NCBI RefSeq assembly: GCF_000719095.1
Contig: NZ_JOEH01000011.1
Coordinates: forward strand, 62,001 to 126,000
Direction of reading: 5' to 3'
Source: Streptacidiphilus jeojiense
GTDB taxonomy: Bacteria; Actinomycetota; Actinomycetes; Streptomycetales; Streptomycetaceae
Length of the DNA stretch: 64,000 bases
Shown here: positions 39,551-49,527 of the stretch, piece after piece
Layout: every line of letters begins with the position of its first letter
How positions within the stretch are numbered: position 1 is the first letter of the stretch
Made by a program: the position numbers and the translations under genes
Notes under the pieces: model-generated
The model's database searches: none
What the model was told of the DNA's origin: nothing
The model's input: only the letters and a program-made list of their open reading frames with translations

Positions 39551-39786
39551 ACGCACGGCGGCCCACGGGCCGGAGGGCGACGGCGAGGACGCCGACACCC
39601 CGAGCAGGCGGGAAGCGACAGCTAAAACGCTTGGACTGGCCGGGCGCCGTCGCGGGAGACTGCGGTTCCGGCCCCCGTAGCCGCGCCGGTGCGCGGCCAT
39701 GACTTCGTGCGAGGGCTTCACAGGCATGCCCTGCTGCCCGGAGCGGCACCCGCGGGGCCGCCGCTCGACACCTCGGGGGGAGTGGG
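39551..39786. other. Intergenic region before ABC transporter gene
   Basis: No convincing gene here. It holds a moderately GC-rich stretch with short inverted pieces and a CTCGGGGGGAG purine-rich element just before the transporter start that acts as its ribosome site. The promoter is not identifiable. Confidence 0.4.
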
Positions 39787-41619
39787 ATGGAATCGCCCGC
39801 AGTGCGCGACGACTCGCCGCGCAGAGGCTCGATGCTCCTCGCATTCAAGTACTACGGACAGGAGTTGGCCCGCAGGCGGTGGATCACCGCGCCGGCGATG
39901 CTGCTGCCGGCACTGGGCAACATCGGCATCAACTACATCGCGCCGCTGGTCGTCGCCAAACTGGTGGCCCGTATCGCCGGCGACCAGGCGGTCAGCGTTG
40001 GCTCCACGCTGCCCTATGTGCTCGCCTTCGGCGGCGTCCTGTTACTCGGGGAGACGCTGTGGCGGTTCGGGATGCACTTCATCAACCGCCTGGACGCCCT
40101 GGGCATCGAGCACCTGTACGTGATCGGTATGGACGAGCTGTTCGCCAAGGACGCGGCGTTCTTCCACGAGAACTTCGCCGGTTCGCTGACCAAGCGGATC
40201 CTGAGCTTCGCCTCCCGTTTCGAGGAGTTCGTCGACACGATGACCTTCTCGGTCCTGGGCAGCCTGGTCCCGCTGCTGTTCGGGTCGGTGGTGCTGTGGC
40301 AGTACCAGCCGCTGCTGGTGGTCGGCCTGCTGGCGATGATCGCGGTGACCGGACTGTGCGCGCTCCCGCTGATCCGGCGCCGCCAGGCCCTGGTGGACCA
40401 GCGCGAGGAGGCGATCGCCCGGGTCTCGGGCCATGTCGCCGACAGCCTGATGAACATGGACACGGTCCGGGCCTTCGCCGCCGAGGAGCACGAGGCCGCC
40501 GAGCACCGGTCCCGGGTGGCGCAGTCGCGGCGGCTGTCGCTGCGGTCCTGGGACTACGGCAATCTGCGCATCGACACGCTGGTCGCGCCGATGTCGGTGC
40601 TGACCAACGCGCTGGGCCTGCTGCTGGCGGTCGCGCTCGCCGGACACGGCCGCGGGGTGGAGTCGGTCGTGGTCGCCTTCACCTACTACAGCAACGCGAC
40701 CCGGATCATGTTCGAGTTCAACCAGATCTACCGCCGGCTGGAAAGCTCGATGACCGAGGCCGCGCAGTTCACGGAGCTGCTGCTGACCGCGCCGACCGTA
40801 CTCGACCCGCCCTCCCCGCAACCGCTGTGCTCCGGCGGCGGGAGCGGCGGTACGGGCGCCGACGTCCGCTTCGAGCGGGTGACCTTCTCCCACGCCGGCG
40901 CCGAGCCGCTGTTCGAGGAGCTGGACCTGGCCGTGCCCGCCGGCTCGCGGATCGGCCTGGTCGGCCGCTCGGGCGGCGGCAAGACCACGCTCACCCGGCT
41001 GCTGCTGCGGATGACCGACATCGACACCGGCCGGATCCTGATCGGTGGTCAGGACATCAGCCGGCTGCGCCAGGCCGATCTGCGCAGCCTGATCGCCTAC
41101 GTCCCGCAGGAGCCGGCGATGTTCCACCGCACCCTGCGGGACAACATCGCCTTCGCCCGTCCGGAGGCCACCGATGCGGAGATCCGCCGCGCGGCCGAGG
41201 CGGCGCATGTCACCGAGTTCGCGGACGCGCTGCCGGAGGGCTTCGGGACCATGGTCGGCGAACGCGGCGTCAAGCTGTCCGGCGGACAGCGCCAGCGGGT
41301 CGCCCTGGCCCGGGCGATCCTGCGCGACGCGCCGATCCTGCTGCTCGACGAGGCGACCAGCGCGCTGGACTCGGAGAGCGAGATCCTGGTCCAGGAGGCG
41401 TTGTGGCGGCTGATGGAGGGGCGCACCGCGCTGGTGGTGGCCCACCGGCTGAGCACGGTGGCCACCATGGACCGGCTGGTGGTGCTGGACCGGGGACGGA
41501 TCGTCGAGCAGGGTACGCACCAGGAGCTGCTGGAGGCGGACGGCGCCTACGCCAAGCTGTGGCAGCACCAGTCCGGGGGCTTCCTGAGCGACACCCCGGT
41601 CCAGGCCGACCTGCGCTGA
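39787..41619 (+). CDS. ABC exporter (half-transporter, TMD-NBD fusion)
   Basis: A 610-residue ABC exporter: six membrane helices in residues 30-310, then a nucleotide-binding domain. Walker A GRSGGGKT is at 393-400, the signature LSGGQ at 497-501, Walker B ILLLDE with Asp521-Glu522, and the switch His553. The fusion of one membrane domain to one NBD indicates a homodimer (or heterodimer with an unseen partner) that exports lipid, peptide or drug. Gene stands alone, between the immunity protein and gylR. GGGGGGAGTGGG gives a ribosome site. Cargo unknown. Confidence 0.92.
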   Translation: MESPAVRDDSPRRGSMLLAFKYYGQELARRRWITAPAMLLPALGNIGINYIAPLVVAKLVARIAGDQAVSVGSTLPYVLAFGGVLLLGETLWRFGMHFINRLDALGIEHLYVIGMDELFAKDAAFFHENFAGSLTKRILSFASRFEEFVDTMTFSVLGSLVPLLFGSVVLWQYQPLLVVGLLAMIAVTGLCALPLIRRRQALVDQREEAIARVSGHVADSLMNMDTVRAFAAEEHEAAEHRSRVAQSRRLSLRSWDYGNLRIDTLVAPMSVLTNALGLLLAVALAGHGRGVESVVVAFTYYSNATRIMFEFNQIYRRLESSMTEAAQFTELLLTAPTVLDPPSPQPLCSGGGSGGTGADVRFERVTFSHAGAEPLFEELDLAVPAGSRIGLVGRSGGGKTTLTRLLLRMTDIDTGRILIGGQDISRLRQADLRSLIAYVPQEPAMFHRTLRDNIAFARPEATDAEIRRAAEAAHVTEFADALPEGFGTMVGERGVKLSGGQRQRVALARAILRDAPILLLDEATSALDSESEILVQEALWRLMEGRTALVVAHRLSTVATMDRLVVLDRGRIVEQGTHQELLEADGAYAKLWQHQSGGFLSDTPVQADLR

Positions 41620-41626
41620 GCCCGCC

Positions 41627-41647
41627 GGGCGGGGCGGGCGGGGCGGG
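41627..41647 (+). other. G-quadruplex-prone tract
   Basis: Five runs of 3-4 guanines separated by single cytosines in 21 bp directly after the ABC transporter stop. It would form a tight quadruplex in DNA or RNA and may act in termination. Confidence 0.6.
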
Positions 41648-41776
41648 CCTGGCGGGGAGCCGGCGCGGTTGGTTTGCGGCCTCCTGGGGCCGATGTCCCG
41701 GTCCTCGGCCACCCGGTTCGCCGGGTCGATATGGAGTAGCGGCCGTGGGAGTGGCACACTCTGGGAAGAAGAGTTA

Positions 41777-41817
41777 GCGGTCGACATAACCAATAGGTGT
41801 TCTGCATTGTCGACCGC
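41777..41817. promoter_or_regulatory. GylR operator at gylR
   Basis: GCGGTCGACA (41777-41786) and TGTCGACCGC (41808-41817), perfect 10-bp arms; the right part (GCATTGTCGACCGC) is the complement of GCGGTCGACAATG before glpF. It lies 18 bp before the gylR start, pointing to autoregulation. Confidence 0.75.
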
Positions 41818-41834
41818 ATCCCAGCGGAGGTGTG

Positions 41835-42599
41835 ATGCCCGGCCCGATCCAGTCGCTCGAGCGCGCGGCGGCCATTCTGCGGCTGCTCGCCGGGGGCGAG
41901 CGCCGACTCGGCCTGTCCGAGGTGTCAGCCTCCCTGGGCCTGGCCAAGGGCACCGCGCACGGAATCCTGCGCACCCTCCAGCAGGAGGGCTTCGTCGAGC
42001 AGGACCCGGAGAGCGGCAAGTACCAGCTCGGCGCGGAACTGCTGCGGCTGGGCCAGAGCTATCTGGATGTGCACGAATTGCGGGCCCGCGCCCTGGTCTG
42101 GGCCGACGACCTGGCCCGGGCCAGCGGCGAGACCGTCTACCTGGGAGTGCTGCACCAGCACGGGGTGCTGATCGTCCATCACGTCTTCCGGCCCGACGAC
42201 AGCCGGCAGGTGCTGGAGGTCGGCAGCATGCAGCCGCTGCACAGCACCGCGCTCGGCAAGGTGCTGCTGGCGCACGACCCGGTGGCCCGCGGCGAGCTCG
42301 ACGACTACCCGCCGGAGAGTTTCACCTCGCGGACCCTGGTCGACCTCGCCGCCATCGACGAGGAGTGCGCGCTGACCCGCGAGCGCGGCTGGAGCGCTGC
42401 GGTCGAGGAGACCTGGGCGGGCGTGGCCTCGATCGGCGCGCTGATCCAGGACCGCCGCCGCAATCCTGTGGGTGCGGTGTGCATCAGCGGCGCGGTCGAG
42501 CGGGTGTGCGAGGCCGGCGTGGTGCGGCCGGAACTGGTCGTGGCGGTGCGCGAGGCGGCCCGGGCGATCTCCCGTGACCTGGGCGCGGCCCGGTTCTGA
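41835..42599 (+). CDS. gylR: IclR-family glycerol operon regulator GylR
   Basis: A 254-residue IclR protein. The N-terminal winged HTH is AAAILRLLAGGERRLGLSEVSASLGLAKGTAHGILRTLQQEGFVEQ. The C-terminal effector domain includes LHSTALGKVLLAHDP and GAVCISGAVERV. Position directly upstream of glpF-glpK-glpD makes it the counterpart of streptomycete GylR, which represses the glycerol operon and is released by glycerol-3-phosphate. GGAGG precedes the ATG; the adjacent GTG start gives one extra residue. A palindromic GylR site precedes its own gene and a related box precedes glpF. Confidence 0.92.
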   Translation: MPGPIQSLERAAAILRLLAGGERRLGLSEVSASLGLAKGTAHGILRTLQQEGFVEQDPESGKYQLGAELLRLGQSYLDVHELRARALVWADDLARASGETVYLGVLHQHGVLIVHHVFRPDDSRQVLEVGSMQPLHSTALGKVLLAHDPVARGELDDYPPESFTSRTLVDLAAIDEECALTRERGWSAAVEETWAGVASIGALIQDRRRNPVGAVCISGAVERVCEAGVVRPELVVAVREAARAISRDLGAARF

Positions 42600-42753
42600 G
42601 GCCGCGGGATCCAGCGGAACCCGATGCCCTGAGGGCAGGACGGGTTGGCCTGCGCGTGGGCAATTTGTCCCGGTTTATTGGTGTCTAGCGGGCTTTTTCG
42701 CCTATGGGTGATGGTCTTGACGTAAGCCCGGACAGAGGGAAAACTGCCGCATG

Positions 42754-42779
42754 GCGGTCGACAATGTCGAACATTGTTC
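42754..42779. promoter_or_regulatory. GylR operator at glpF
   Basis: GCGGTCGACAATG followed by the dyad CAATG TCGAA CATTG. The 13-mer is shared, in opposite orientation, with the gylR operator. It lies about 60-85 bp before the glpF start, overlapping the probable promoter. Confidence 0.72.
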
Positions 42780-42837
42780 ACGGCAGCCGCACCACAGGCC
42801 CTCTCCCACCCACAGGGGCACGGACAAAGGAGTCGTT

Positions 42838-43548
42838 GTGTCCAACGGCCACATCTTCGTAGGCGAGCTCATCGGCACCGCCCTGCTGATCCTGCTCGGC
42901 GGCGGCGTCTGCGCCGCCGTGACGCTCAAGAGATCCAAGGCGTTCGGCGCCGGCTGGGTCGCCATCGCCTTCGGCTGGGGATTCGCCGTGATGATCGCGG
43001 CGTACGTCTCGACCCACCTCTCCGGCGCGCACCTCAACCCCGCGGTCACCCTGGCCATCGCCGTCAAGAGCGGCGCATGGAGCCAGGTCCCGGTCTACCT
43101 CGCCGGGCAGATCCTCGGCGCCATGCTCGGCGCCTTCCTGGTCTGGCTGACCTACCTGGGCCAGTTCCAGGCCAACGAGGAGCCCACTTTGGGCATCTTC
43201 TCCACCGGCCCGGAGATCCGTAACCCGATCCAGAACCTGGTCACCGAGATCATCGGCACACTGGTGCTCTGCATCCTGATCCTCACCGAGGGACTGACCC
43301 CGGGCCTCGGCCTGTCCGGCATGGGCGTACTGATCACCGCCCTCGGCGTGGTCGGCATCGGCTTCTCGCTCGGCGGCCCCACCGGCTACGCCATCAACCC
43401 GGTCCGCGACCTCGGCCCGCGCATCGTCCACTCCCTGCTGCCGATACCCAACAAGGGCGGCTCCGACTGGGGCTACGCCTGGATACCGGTGGCCGGCCCG
43501 CTGATCGGCGGAGCGCTCGCAGGCCTGCTCTACAACGTCGCCTTCTGA
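42838..43548 (+). CDS. glpF: Glycerol facilitator GlpF (aquaporin family)
   Basis: A 236-residue MIP-family channel with six membrane helices and two half-helices. The family NPA motifs are present as HLNPAVT (near residue 65) and NPV in [10 protein letters not shown] near residue 186; the second motif's Ala-to-Val change is seen in some glycerol facilitators, and the nearby Arg lines the pore. GTG start with AAGGAG five bases upstream. It lets glycerol pass down its gradient into the cell, where the downstream kinase traps it. First gene of the glpFKD unit. Confidence 0.93.
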   Translation: MSNGHIFVGELIGTALLILLGGGVCAAVTLKRSKAFGAGWVAIAFGWGFAVMIAAYVSTHLSGAHLNPAVTLAIAVKSGAWSQVPVYLAGQILGAMLGAFLVWLTYLGQFQANEEPTLGIFSTGPEIRNPIQNLVTEIIGTLVLCILILTEGLTPGLGLSGMGVLITALGVVGIGFSLGGPTGYAINPVRDLGPRIVHSLLPIPNKGGSDWGYAWIPVAGPLIGGALAGLLYNVAF

Positions 43549-43602
43549 CCCTGCCGCACCCACGCCGCACCCCGCCGCACCCCTGCCGCACCCCCGTCCG
43601 CT
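43549..43602 (+). repeat. Short GCCGCACCC tandem repeats between glpF and glpK
   Basis: Four imperfect copies of a 10-12-base unit built on TGCCGCACCC. No hairpin; it looks like slippage-prone filler in the intergenic RNA. Confidence 0.5.
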
Positions 43603-43633
43603 CCCCACCCGCCCCGACCCAGAGGACCAAGCC

Positions 43634-45166
43634 GTGACCACACTGTCCAATGGCGGCCAGTACATCGCCGCGATCGACCAGGGCACCACCTCCAGCCGCT
43701 GCATCATCTTCGGCGCGGACGGCCGCATCGTCGCCGTCGACCAGCAGGAGCACAGCCAGATCTTCCCCCAGCCCGGCTGGGTGGAGCACGACGGCGCCGA
43801 GATCTGGACCCGGGTCCAGTCCGTGGTCGCCGGCGCCCTGGAGAAGGCCGACCTGACCAAGGCGGACATCCGCGCCATCGGGATCACCAACCAGCGCGAG
43901 ACCACCATCCTGTGGGACCGCCACACCGGCGAACCCGTCCACAACGCCCTGGTGTGGCAGGACACCCGCACCGAGGCGCTGTGCAAGGAACTGGGCCGCA
44001 ACGTCGGCCAGGACCGCTTCCGCCGCGAGACCGGACTCCCGCTGGCCAGCTACTTCGCCGGCCCGAAGATCCGCTGGCTGCTGGACAACGTGGACGGGCT
44101 GCGCGAGCGCGCCGAGGCCGGCGACATCCTCTTCGGCACCATGGACAGCTGGGTCATCTGGAACCTGACCGGCGGCGTCAACGGCGGCGTGCACGTCACC
44201 GACGTCACCAACGCCTCGCGCACCATGCTGATGAACCTGGCCACCCTGGAGTGGGACGCCAAGATCCTGGAGTCGATGGGCGTCCCGGCATCGGTGCTGC
44301 CGGAGATCCGCTCCTCCGCCGAGGTCTACGGCCACGCGGTCGGCGTGCTGGAAGGCGTCCCGGTCGCGTCCGCGCTGGGCGACCAGCAGGCCGCGCTGTT
44401 CGGACAGACCTGCTTCGACAAGGGCGAGGCCAAGAGCACCTACGGCACCGGCACCTTCCTGCTGCTCAACACCGGCGAGAAGGCCGTCAACTCCTACCAC
44501 GGGCTGCTGACCACGGTCGGCTACCGGATCGGCAACGAGAAGCCGGTCTACGCCCTGGAGGGCTCCATCGCGGTCACCGGCTCGCTGGTGCAGTGGTTCC
44601 GCGACCAGCTCGGCATCATCTCCACCGCCGCCGAGATCGAGACCCTCGCCAACACCGTCCAGGACAACGGCGGCGCCTACATCGTCCCGGCCTTCTCCGG
44701 CCTGTTCGCACCGTACTGGCGCTCCGACGCCCGCGGCGTCATCACCGGCCTGACCCGCTACGTCACCAAGGGCCACCTGGCCCGCGCCGTGCTGGAGGCC
44801 ACCGCCTGGCAGACCCGCGAGGTCGTCGACGCCATGGCCAAGGACTCCGGCGTCACGCTCACCGCGCTCAAGGTCGACGGCGGCATGACCAGCAACAACC
44901 TGCTGATGCAGAACATCGCCGACGTCCTGGACGCCCCGGTCGAGCGGCCCTTCGTGGCCGAGACCACCGCCCTGGGCGCCGCCTACGCGGCCGGCCTGGC
45001 CGTCGGCTTCTGGCCGGACCTGGACACCCTGCGGGCCAACTGGCACCGCGCCGCCGAGTGGACCCCGCGCATGGACGAGGCCACCCGCGACCGCGAGTAC
45101 AAGAACTGGCTCAAGGCCGTGGAACGCACCATGGGCTGGATCGAGGAGGACCAGCCCTCGGCGTAA
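43634..45166 (+). CDS. glpK: Glycerol kinase
   Basis: A 510-residue FGGY-family kinase that phosphorylates glycerol with ATP to glycerol-3-phosphate. Seen: [14 protein letters not shown] (phosphate loop), TNQRETT, WQDTRT, the [11 protein letters not shown] region, and the C-terminal [22 protein letters not shown] start with AGAGGA upstream. It sits between glpF and glpD in the same direction, and is expected to be co-transcribed and GylR-repressed. Confidence 0.96.
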   Translation: MTTLSNGGQYIAAIDQGTTSSRCIIFGADGRIVAVDQQEHSQIFPQPGWVEHDGAEIWTRVQSVVAGALEKADLTKADIRAIGITNQRETTILWDRHTGEPVHNALVWQDTRTEALCKELGRNVGQDRFRRETGLPLASYFAGPKIRWLLDNVDGLRERAEAGDILFGTMDSWVIWNLTGGVNGGVHVTDVTNASRTMLMNLATLEWDAKILESMGVPASVLPEIRSSAEVYGHAVGVLEGVPVASALGDQQAALFGQTCFDKGEAKSTYGTGTFLLLNTGEKAVNSYHGLLTTVGYRIGNEKPVYALEGSIAVTGSLVQWFRDQLGIISTAAEIETLANTVQDNGGAYIVPAFSGLFAPYWRSDARGVITGLTRYVTKGHLARAVLEATAWQTREVVDAMAKDSGVTLTALKVDGGMTSNNLLMQNIADVLDAPVERPFVAETTALGAAYAAGLAVGFWPDLDTLRANWHRAAEWTPRMDEATRDREYKNWLKAVERTMGWIEEDQPSA

Positions 45167-45308
45167 CAGCACCGGTACGGGGTGGGACGGGCCCACACCC
45201 ACGGGCGCCGTCCCGCCCCGCACCGACGGAGCACCACTTCTGAGACACCCTTCCTTGAGAGGAGCACGGCAGGCCCCGCGCCAACCCGCGGCCCCGCCGG
45301 ACCAGCTG

Positions 45309-46892
45309 ATGAACACCATCCCGACCCTGGGCGCCAACCACTCCGCCAGCCGCGCGCAGTCGCGGCACCTGCTCAGCAGCGCCACCTACGACCTGCTGGT
45401 CATCGGCGGCGGCATTCTCGGTACGGCGGTCGCCTGGACCGCCGCCCAGTCCGGGCTGAAGGTCGCCATGGTCGACGCCGGCGACTTCGCCGGGGCCACC
45501 TCCAGCGCCTCCTCCAAGCTGGTCCACGGCGGGCTGCGCTACCTGCAGACCGGTGCGGTGAAGCTGGTCGCCGAGAACCACAAGGAGCGCCGGGCCCTGG
45601 CCACCGACGTCGCCCCGCACCTGGTCAACCCGCTCACCTTCTTCGTGCCGGTCTACAAGGGCGGACCGCACAGCGCCCCCAAGCTCGGCGCGGGCGTCTT
45701 CCTCTACTCGGCGCTCTCCGCGTTCCGCGACGGCATGGGCCGCGTCTCCACCCCCGCGCACGCCCTGCAGCAGGTCCCCGCGCTCAAGGCGGAGGGGCTG
45801 CGCTCGGTGGCCGTCTACGGCGACCACCAGATGAACGACTCCCGGGTCGCGGTGATGACCGTGCGCGCCGCGGTCGACTCCGGCGCCGTGGTGCTCAACC
45901 ACGCCGAGGTCACCGGGCTGCGCTTCACCGGCGGCCGGGTCACCGGCGCCGACCTGCGGGACCGCCTGGACGGCAGCGAGTTCGGGGTCAACGCCCGCCT
46001 GGTGCTCAACGCCACCGGCCCCTGGGTGGACCACCTGCGCACCATGGAGGACGCCGGCTCCGCGCCCAGCATCCGGCTGTCCAAGGGCGCCCACGTGGTG
46101 GTCAAGCGCCGCGCCCCCTGGCACGCCGCGCTGACCATACCCATCGACAAGTACCGGGTCTCCTTCGCCATCCCCTGGGAGGACCACGTCCTGCTGGGCA
46201 CCACCGACGAGGAGTACACCGGCGACCCGGCCGACGTGCGGGCCACCGACGCCGACATCGACCAGATCCTGGGCGAGGCCGGACACGCGATCAGGGACGA
46301 GCACCTGGACCGCGACCTGATCACCTACTCCTTCGCTGGCCTGCGGGTGCTGCCCGGCGGCCCCGGGCAGACCGCGGCGGCCAAGCGGGAGACCGTGGTC
46401 ACCGAGGGCCGCGGCGGCATGCTGTCGGTGGCCGGCGGCAAGTGGACCACCTACCGCCACATCGGCCGAGTGGTGCTGGACAAGCTGGCGCACGTCTCCG
46501 GCACCGGTCTGGCCGAGGACATCTCGGCGATCCCGCGCACCGTGCCGCTGCCCGGCGTCGCCAGCCCCAACGCGGTCGCGCACCGGCTGCTGGTCGACCG
46601 CGAGCCGGGCACCAGGATCGACCCGCTGGTGGCCCGCAACCTGGCCACCCACTACGGCACGCTGTCCTTCGAGATCGCCCAACTGATCGCCGACAACCCC
46701 GAACTGGGCCGCCCCATCCACCCCGACGGCCCCGACGTCTGGGCCCAGGTCGCCTACGCGGCCGCGCACGAGTGGGCACAGACCCCCGACGACGTGCTGC
46801 GCCGGCGCACCACCATGGTCGTGCGCGGCCTGGACACCCCCGAGGTCCGCGCCGAGGTGGAGGCCTACCTGGCCGCGCACCACGTGGACTGA
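45309..46892 (+). CDS. glpD: Glycerol-3-phosphate dehydrogenase (FAD), aerobic
   Basis: A 527-residue FAD-dependent enzyme that oxidises glycerol-3-phosphate to dihydroxyacetone phosphate at the membrane. GG-binding loop LLVIGGGILGTAVAW (FAD) begins at about residue 29; GATSSASSKLVHGGLRYL and GLRVLPGG, with the conserved SVAGGKWTTYRHIGR, fix the family. The C-terminal cap domain ends RRRTTMVV. The MNTIPTLG start matches streptomycete homologs in length; an earlier TTG at 45255 is less likely. Last gene of the glp unit; a terminator follows. Confidence 0.94.
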   Translation: MNTIPTLGANHSASRAQSRHLLSSATYDLLVIGGGILGTAVAWTAAQSGLKVAMVDAGDFAGATSSASSKLVHGGLRYLQTGAVKLVAENHKERRALATDVAPHLVNPLTFFVPVYKGGPHSAPKLGAGVFLYSALSAFRDGMGRVSTPAHALQQVPALKAEGLRSVAVYGDHQMNDSRVAVMTVRAAVDSGAVVLNHAEVTGLRFTGGRVTGADLRDRLDGSEFGVNARLVLNATGPWVDHLRTMEDAGSAPSIRLSKGAHVVVKRRAPWHAALTIPIDKYRVSFAIPWEDHVLLGTTDEEYTGDPADVRATDADIDQILGEAGHAIRDEHLDRDLITYSFAGLRVLPGGPGQTAAAKRETVVTEGRGGMLSVAGGKWTTYRHIGRVVLDKLAHVSGTGLAEDISAIPRTVPLPGVASPNAVAHRLLVDREPGTRIDPLVARNLATHYGTLSFEIAQLIADNPELGRPIHPDGPDVWAQVAYAAAHEWAQTPDDVLRRRTTMVVRGLDTPEVRAEVEAYLAAHHVD

Positions 46893-46953
46893 CGGGGCCT
46901 CTGGTCCGGGCGGCTGGACCGGCCTCCTGCGCGGGAGGGGAGCAGCAGGAGGC

Positions 46954-46988
46954 GAACGGGCGGGTGACGCACAGTCACCCGCCCGTTC
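46954..46988. terminator. Strong terminator hairpin after glpD
   Basis: Perfect 15-bp stem (GAACGGGCGGGTGAC with GTCACCCGCCCGTTC), 5-base loop, 62 bp after the glpD stop. Confidence 0.85.
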
Positions 46989-47161
46989 CGCATGGCGTCT
47001 GTCCGTCTGCCTGACCGTCCGTCACACCCGCTCCGTAGGACTTCCGTAAGCAGCTCCAGCCCCACAAGGGGCCCTCCGACGCAGTGTCATGGATACGCGC
47101 ACCAGACACAGCCGGACCGGCAGGACGCACCCGTCCCGCCATGCATCGGAGATGTGAGCGG

Positions 47162-48838
47162 ATGACCTACACAACCAGAGCGTCCCACGGGGCCCACAGC
47201 GCCCGGCGGACACCGCGCCCCACCGGCCCGCAGCGCGGCGGCCGCTGGCTGCGGGCCCTGTTCGGCGCGCTCAGCGGGATGGTGGCCGCCTTTGCCTCGC
47301 TGGCGGTCGCCGAACTGGCGGCGGTGGCCGTGCGTCCGCAGGCCAGCCCGGTGACGGCGGTGGGCGAGTCGGTCATCGACCGGACGCCCGGGGCGCTGAA
47401 GGACTACGCGGTCCGCAACTTCGGGACCAACGACAAGCTGATGCTGCAGCTGGGCATCCTGGTCCTGCTGGCGCTGTTCGCGCTGGGGCTCGGGCTGCTG
47501 GCGCTGCGGTGGCGCCGGGTCGGCTCGGCCGGCGTGCTCGCCTTCGGCCTGCTCGGAGCGGTCTCGGCGATGTCCCGCCCCGACGCGCAGCACTATGACG
47601 CGCTGCCCTCGGTGGTCGGCGCCGTGGTCGGCGCGGCCGTGCTGTACCTGCTTGCCGGACGGCTGGCCGCACAGCCCGCCGCGCCCTGGCAGGACGACGC
47701 GCTGGGCGAGCCACCGCTGGGAGGCGGGAGCCCGGTCTCGGACACCACCTTCGACCGCCGCGGCTTCGTGGTGCTGGCGCTGTCCGCCTCGGCGGTGTCC
47801 GCCGGGGCCGGACTGCTGGGCAGCAAGCTGAACGCCGCGGGCACCGAGCAGGCCGCCGCCTCGCGCGCCGCGGTCAGCATCCCCACCCCGCGCGCCACGA
47901 CCAGCGCGGCGCCGGTGGGCGTGGACCTCAAGGTCCCCGGGCTCAGCCCCTTCATCACCCCCAACCCGTCCTTCTACCGGGTCGACACCGCCCTGGTGGT
48001 CCCGACCGTGGACGCCAACACCTGGCAACTGCGGATCCACGGGACCGGCGTCACCAAGGAACTGACCATCGGCTACAAGGAGTTGGTGGCCCGCGGCGTC
48101 ATCGACCGCGACATCACCGTGATGTGCGTCTCCGACGAGGTCGGCGGCTCCTACATCGGCAACGCCCGGTGGACCGGCGTTCCGCTGGCGCCGCTGCTGC
48201 GGCAGGCCGGGGTCGTGCCCCCGTCCAAGGGGGGACCGGCCGACCAGCTCGTCGCCCGCTCGGTGGACGGCATGACCATCGGCACCCCGGTGGAGGCGGT
48301 GATGGACGGCCGTGACGCCATGCTCGCCGTCGGGATGAACGGCGAACCGCTGCCCTTCGCCCACGGCTTCCCGGTCCGCATGGTCGTGCCGGGCCTGTAC
48401 GGGTACGTCTCGGCCTGCAAGTGGGTGACCGACCTGGAGCTGGCCAAGTTCACCGACTTCGACGCCTACTGGTCCAAGCGCGGCTGGTCCGCGCAGGCCC
48501 CGATCAAGACCGAGTCGCGCATCGACACCCCCAAGAGCTCCGGCAAGCTCACCGCCGGGAAGGTGGCGGTGGCCGGCGTCGCCTGGGCCCAGCACAAGGG
48601 CATCGCCAAGGTGGAGGTACGCGTGGACGGCGGCGCCTGGCACACCGCCGACCTGGCCGCCCAGGACACCATCGACACCTGGCGCCAGTGGGTCTGGCAG
48701 TGGCCGGCCACCTCTGGCTCGCACCGTCTGGAGGTGCGTGCGACCGACCGCACCGGCTACGTCCAGACCGAGCAGAAGGCCGTACCCCGGCCCAACGGCG
48801 CGACCGGCTTCCACAGCGTGACCGTCAAGGTCGCCTGA
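47162..48838 (+). CDS. Membrane-anchored molybdopterin-dependent (sulfite-oxidase-like) oxidoreductase
   Basis: A 558-residue protein. The N-terminal 165 residues hold four or five membrane helices, followed by a further helix at about 200-220 (RRGFVVLALSASAVSAGAGLLG) preceded by a twin-arginine-like DRRGF. The soluble part from about 250 is a sulfite-oxidase-type fold: VMCVSDEVGGSYIGNARWTGVPL with the molybdenum-ligand Cys322, and a C-terminal Ig-like dimerisation domain (AWAQHKGIAKVEVRVDGGAW). Such proteins face the outside of the membrane and move electrons to or from small sulfur/oxygen compounds. GGAG upstream. No partner cytochrome gene is adjacent. Confidence 0.9.
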   Translation: MTYTTRASHGAHSARRTPRPTGPQRGGRWLRALFGALSGMVAAFASLAVAELAAVAVRPQASPVTAVGESVIDRTPGALKDYAVRNFGTNDKLMLQLGILVLLALFALGLGLLALRWRRVGSAGVLAFGLLGAVSAMSRPDAQHYDALPSVVGAVVGAAVLYLLAGRLAAQPAAPWQDDALGEPPLGGGSPVSDTTFDRRGFVVLALSASAVSAGAGLLGSKLNAAGTEQAAASRAAVSIPTPRATTSAAPVGVDLKVPGLSPFITPNPSFYRVDTALVVPTVDANTWQLRIHGTGVTKELTIGYKELVARGVIDRDITVMCVSDEVGGSYIGNARWTGVPLAPLLRQAGVVPPSKGGPADQLVARSVDGMTIGTPVEAVMDGRDAMLAVGMNGEPLPFAHGFPVRMVVPGLYGYVSACKWVTDLELAKFTDFDAYWSKRGWSAQAPIKTESRIDTPKSSGKLTAGKVAVAGVAWAQHKGIAKVEVRVDGGAWHTADLAAQDTIDTWRQWVWQWPATSGSHRLEVRATDRTGYVQTEQKAVPRPNGATGFHSVTVKVA

Positions 48839-48919
48839 GCCGACAGGCAGTGGCAATGGCAATGGGTACGAATCATCCGTATGATCCCGGCACCCAGCCT
48901 CGCGCCCTGAAAGGCCCTC

Positions 48920-49513
48920 ATGACCCGCATCCTGCTCACCGGTTTCGAGCCCTTCGGCGGCGAGGACATCAATCCCTCGTGGGCCGCCGTCAGCCTGCTC
49001 GCCGACGACCCCGGTGTCACCGCCGTACTGCTCGACTGCACCTTCGACTCCGCAGCCAAGCAGCTGCTCGCTGCGGTTGAGCGCACCGATCCGGACCTGG
49101 TCGTCTGTGTCGGGCAGGCCGGCGGTACGGTCGGCATCGAGCTGGAGCGGGTCGCGGTCAATCTCGACGACGCACGGATCCCGGACAACGCGGGCCGGCA
49201 GCCGGTCGACGAGCCGATCGAACCCTCGGGCCCGGCGGCCTACTTCAGCTCGCTGCCGGTCAAGGAGTGCGTCGCGGCGGTGCGCGCGGCAGGGCTGCCG
49301 GCCTCCGTCTCCAACAGTGCCGGTACGTACGTCTGCAACCACATCGCCTACACGCTGGCGCACCTGATCGCCACCGAACGCCCCACCCTGCGCGGCGGCT
49401 TCGTCCACGTGCCGTACGCCCCGCAGCAGGTCCCCTCCGGCAACCAGCCGTCCATGGCGGTGACCGACGCCGCCAACGGCCTGCGCGCCGTGGTCGCGGC
49501 CGCGCTGGCCTGA
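48920..49513 (+). CDS. pcp: Pyroglutamyl-peptidase I (pyrrolidone-carboxylate peptidase)
   Basis: A 197-residue cysteine peptidase removing N-terminal pyroglutamate from peptides in the cytoplasm. Opening LLTGFEPFGGEDINPSW, Glu76 in IELERVAVNLDD, Cys139 in SAGTYVCNHIAY and His163 in GFVHVPYAPQQ give the full Glu/Cys/His triad. Ribosome site AAAGG before the ATG. It is monocistronic, ending 14 bp from a convergent gene. Confidence 0.94.
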   Translation: MTRILLTGFEPFGGEDINPSWAAVSLLADDPGVTAVLLDCTFDSAAKQLLAAVERTDPDLVVCVGQAGGTVGIELERVAVNLDDARIPDNAGRQPVDEPIEPSGPAAYFSSLPVKECVAAVRAAGLPASVSNSAGTYVCNHIAYTLAHLIATERPTLRGGFVHVPYAPQQVPSGNQPSMAVTDAANGLRAVVAAALA

Positions 49514-49527
49514 CCGCAGCGCCGGCG

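Noticed and set aside
45255-45308. TTG start giving glpD 18 extra residues
   Set aside because: The extra residues are Pro/Ala/Arg-rich and unlike family N-termini; the ATG at 45309 starts a typical GlpD.
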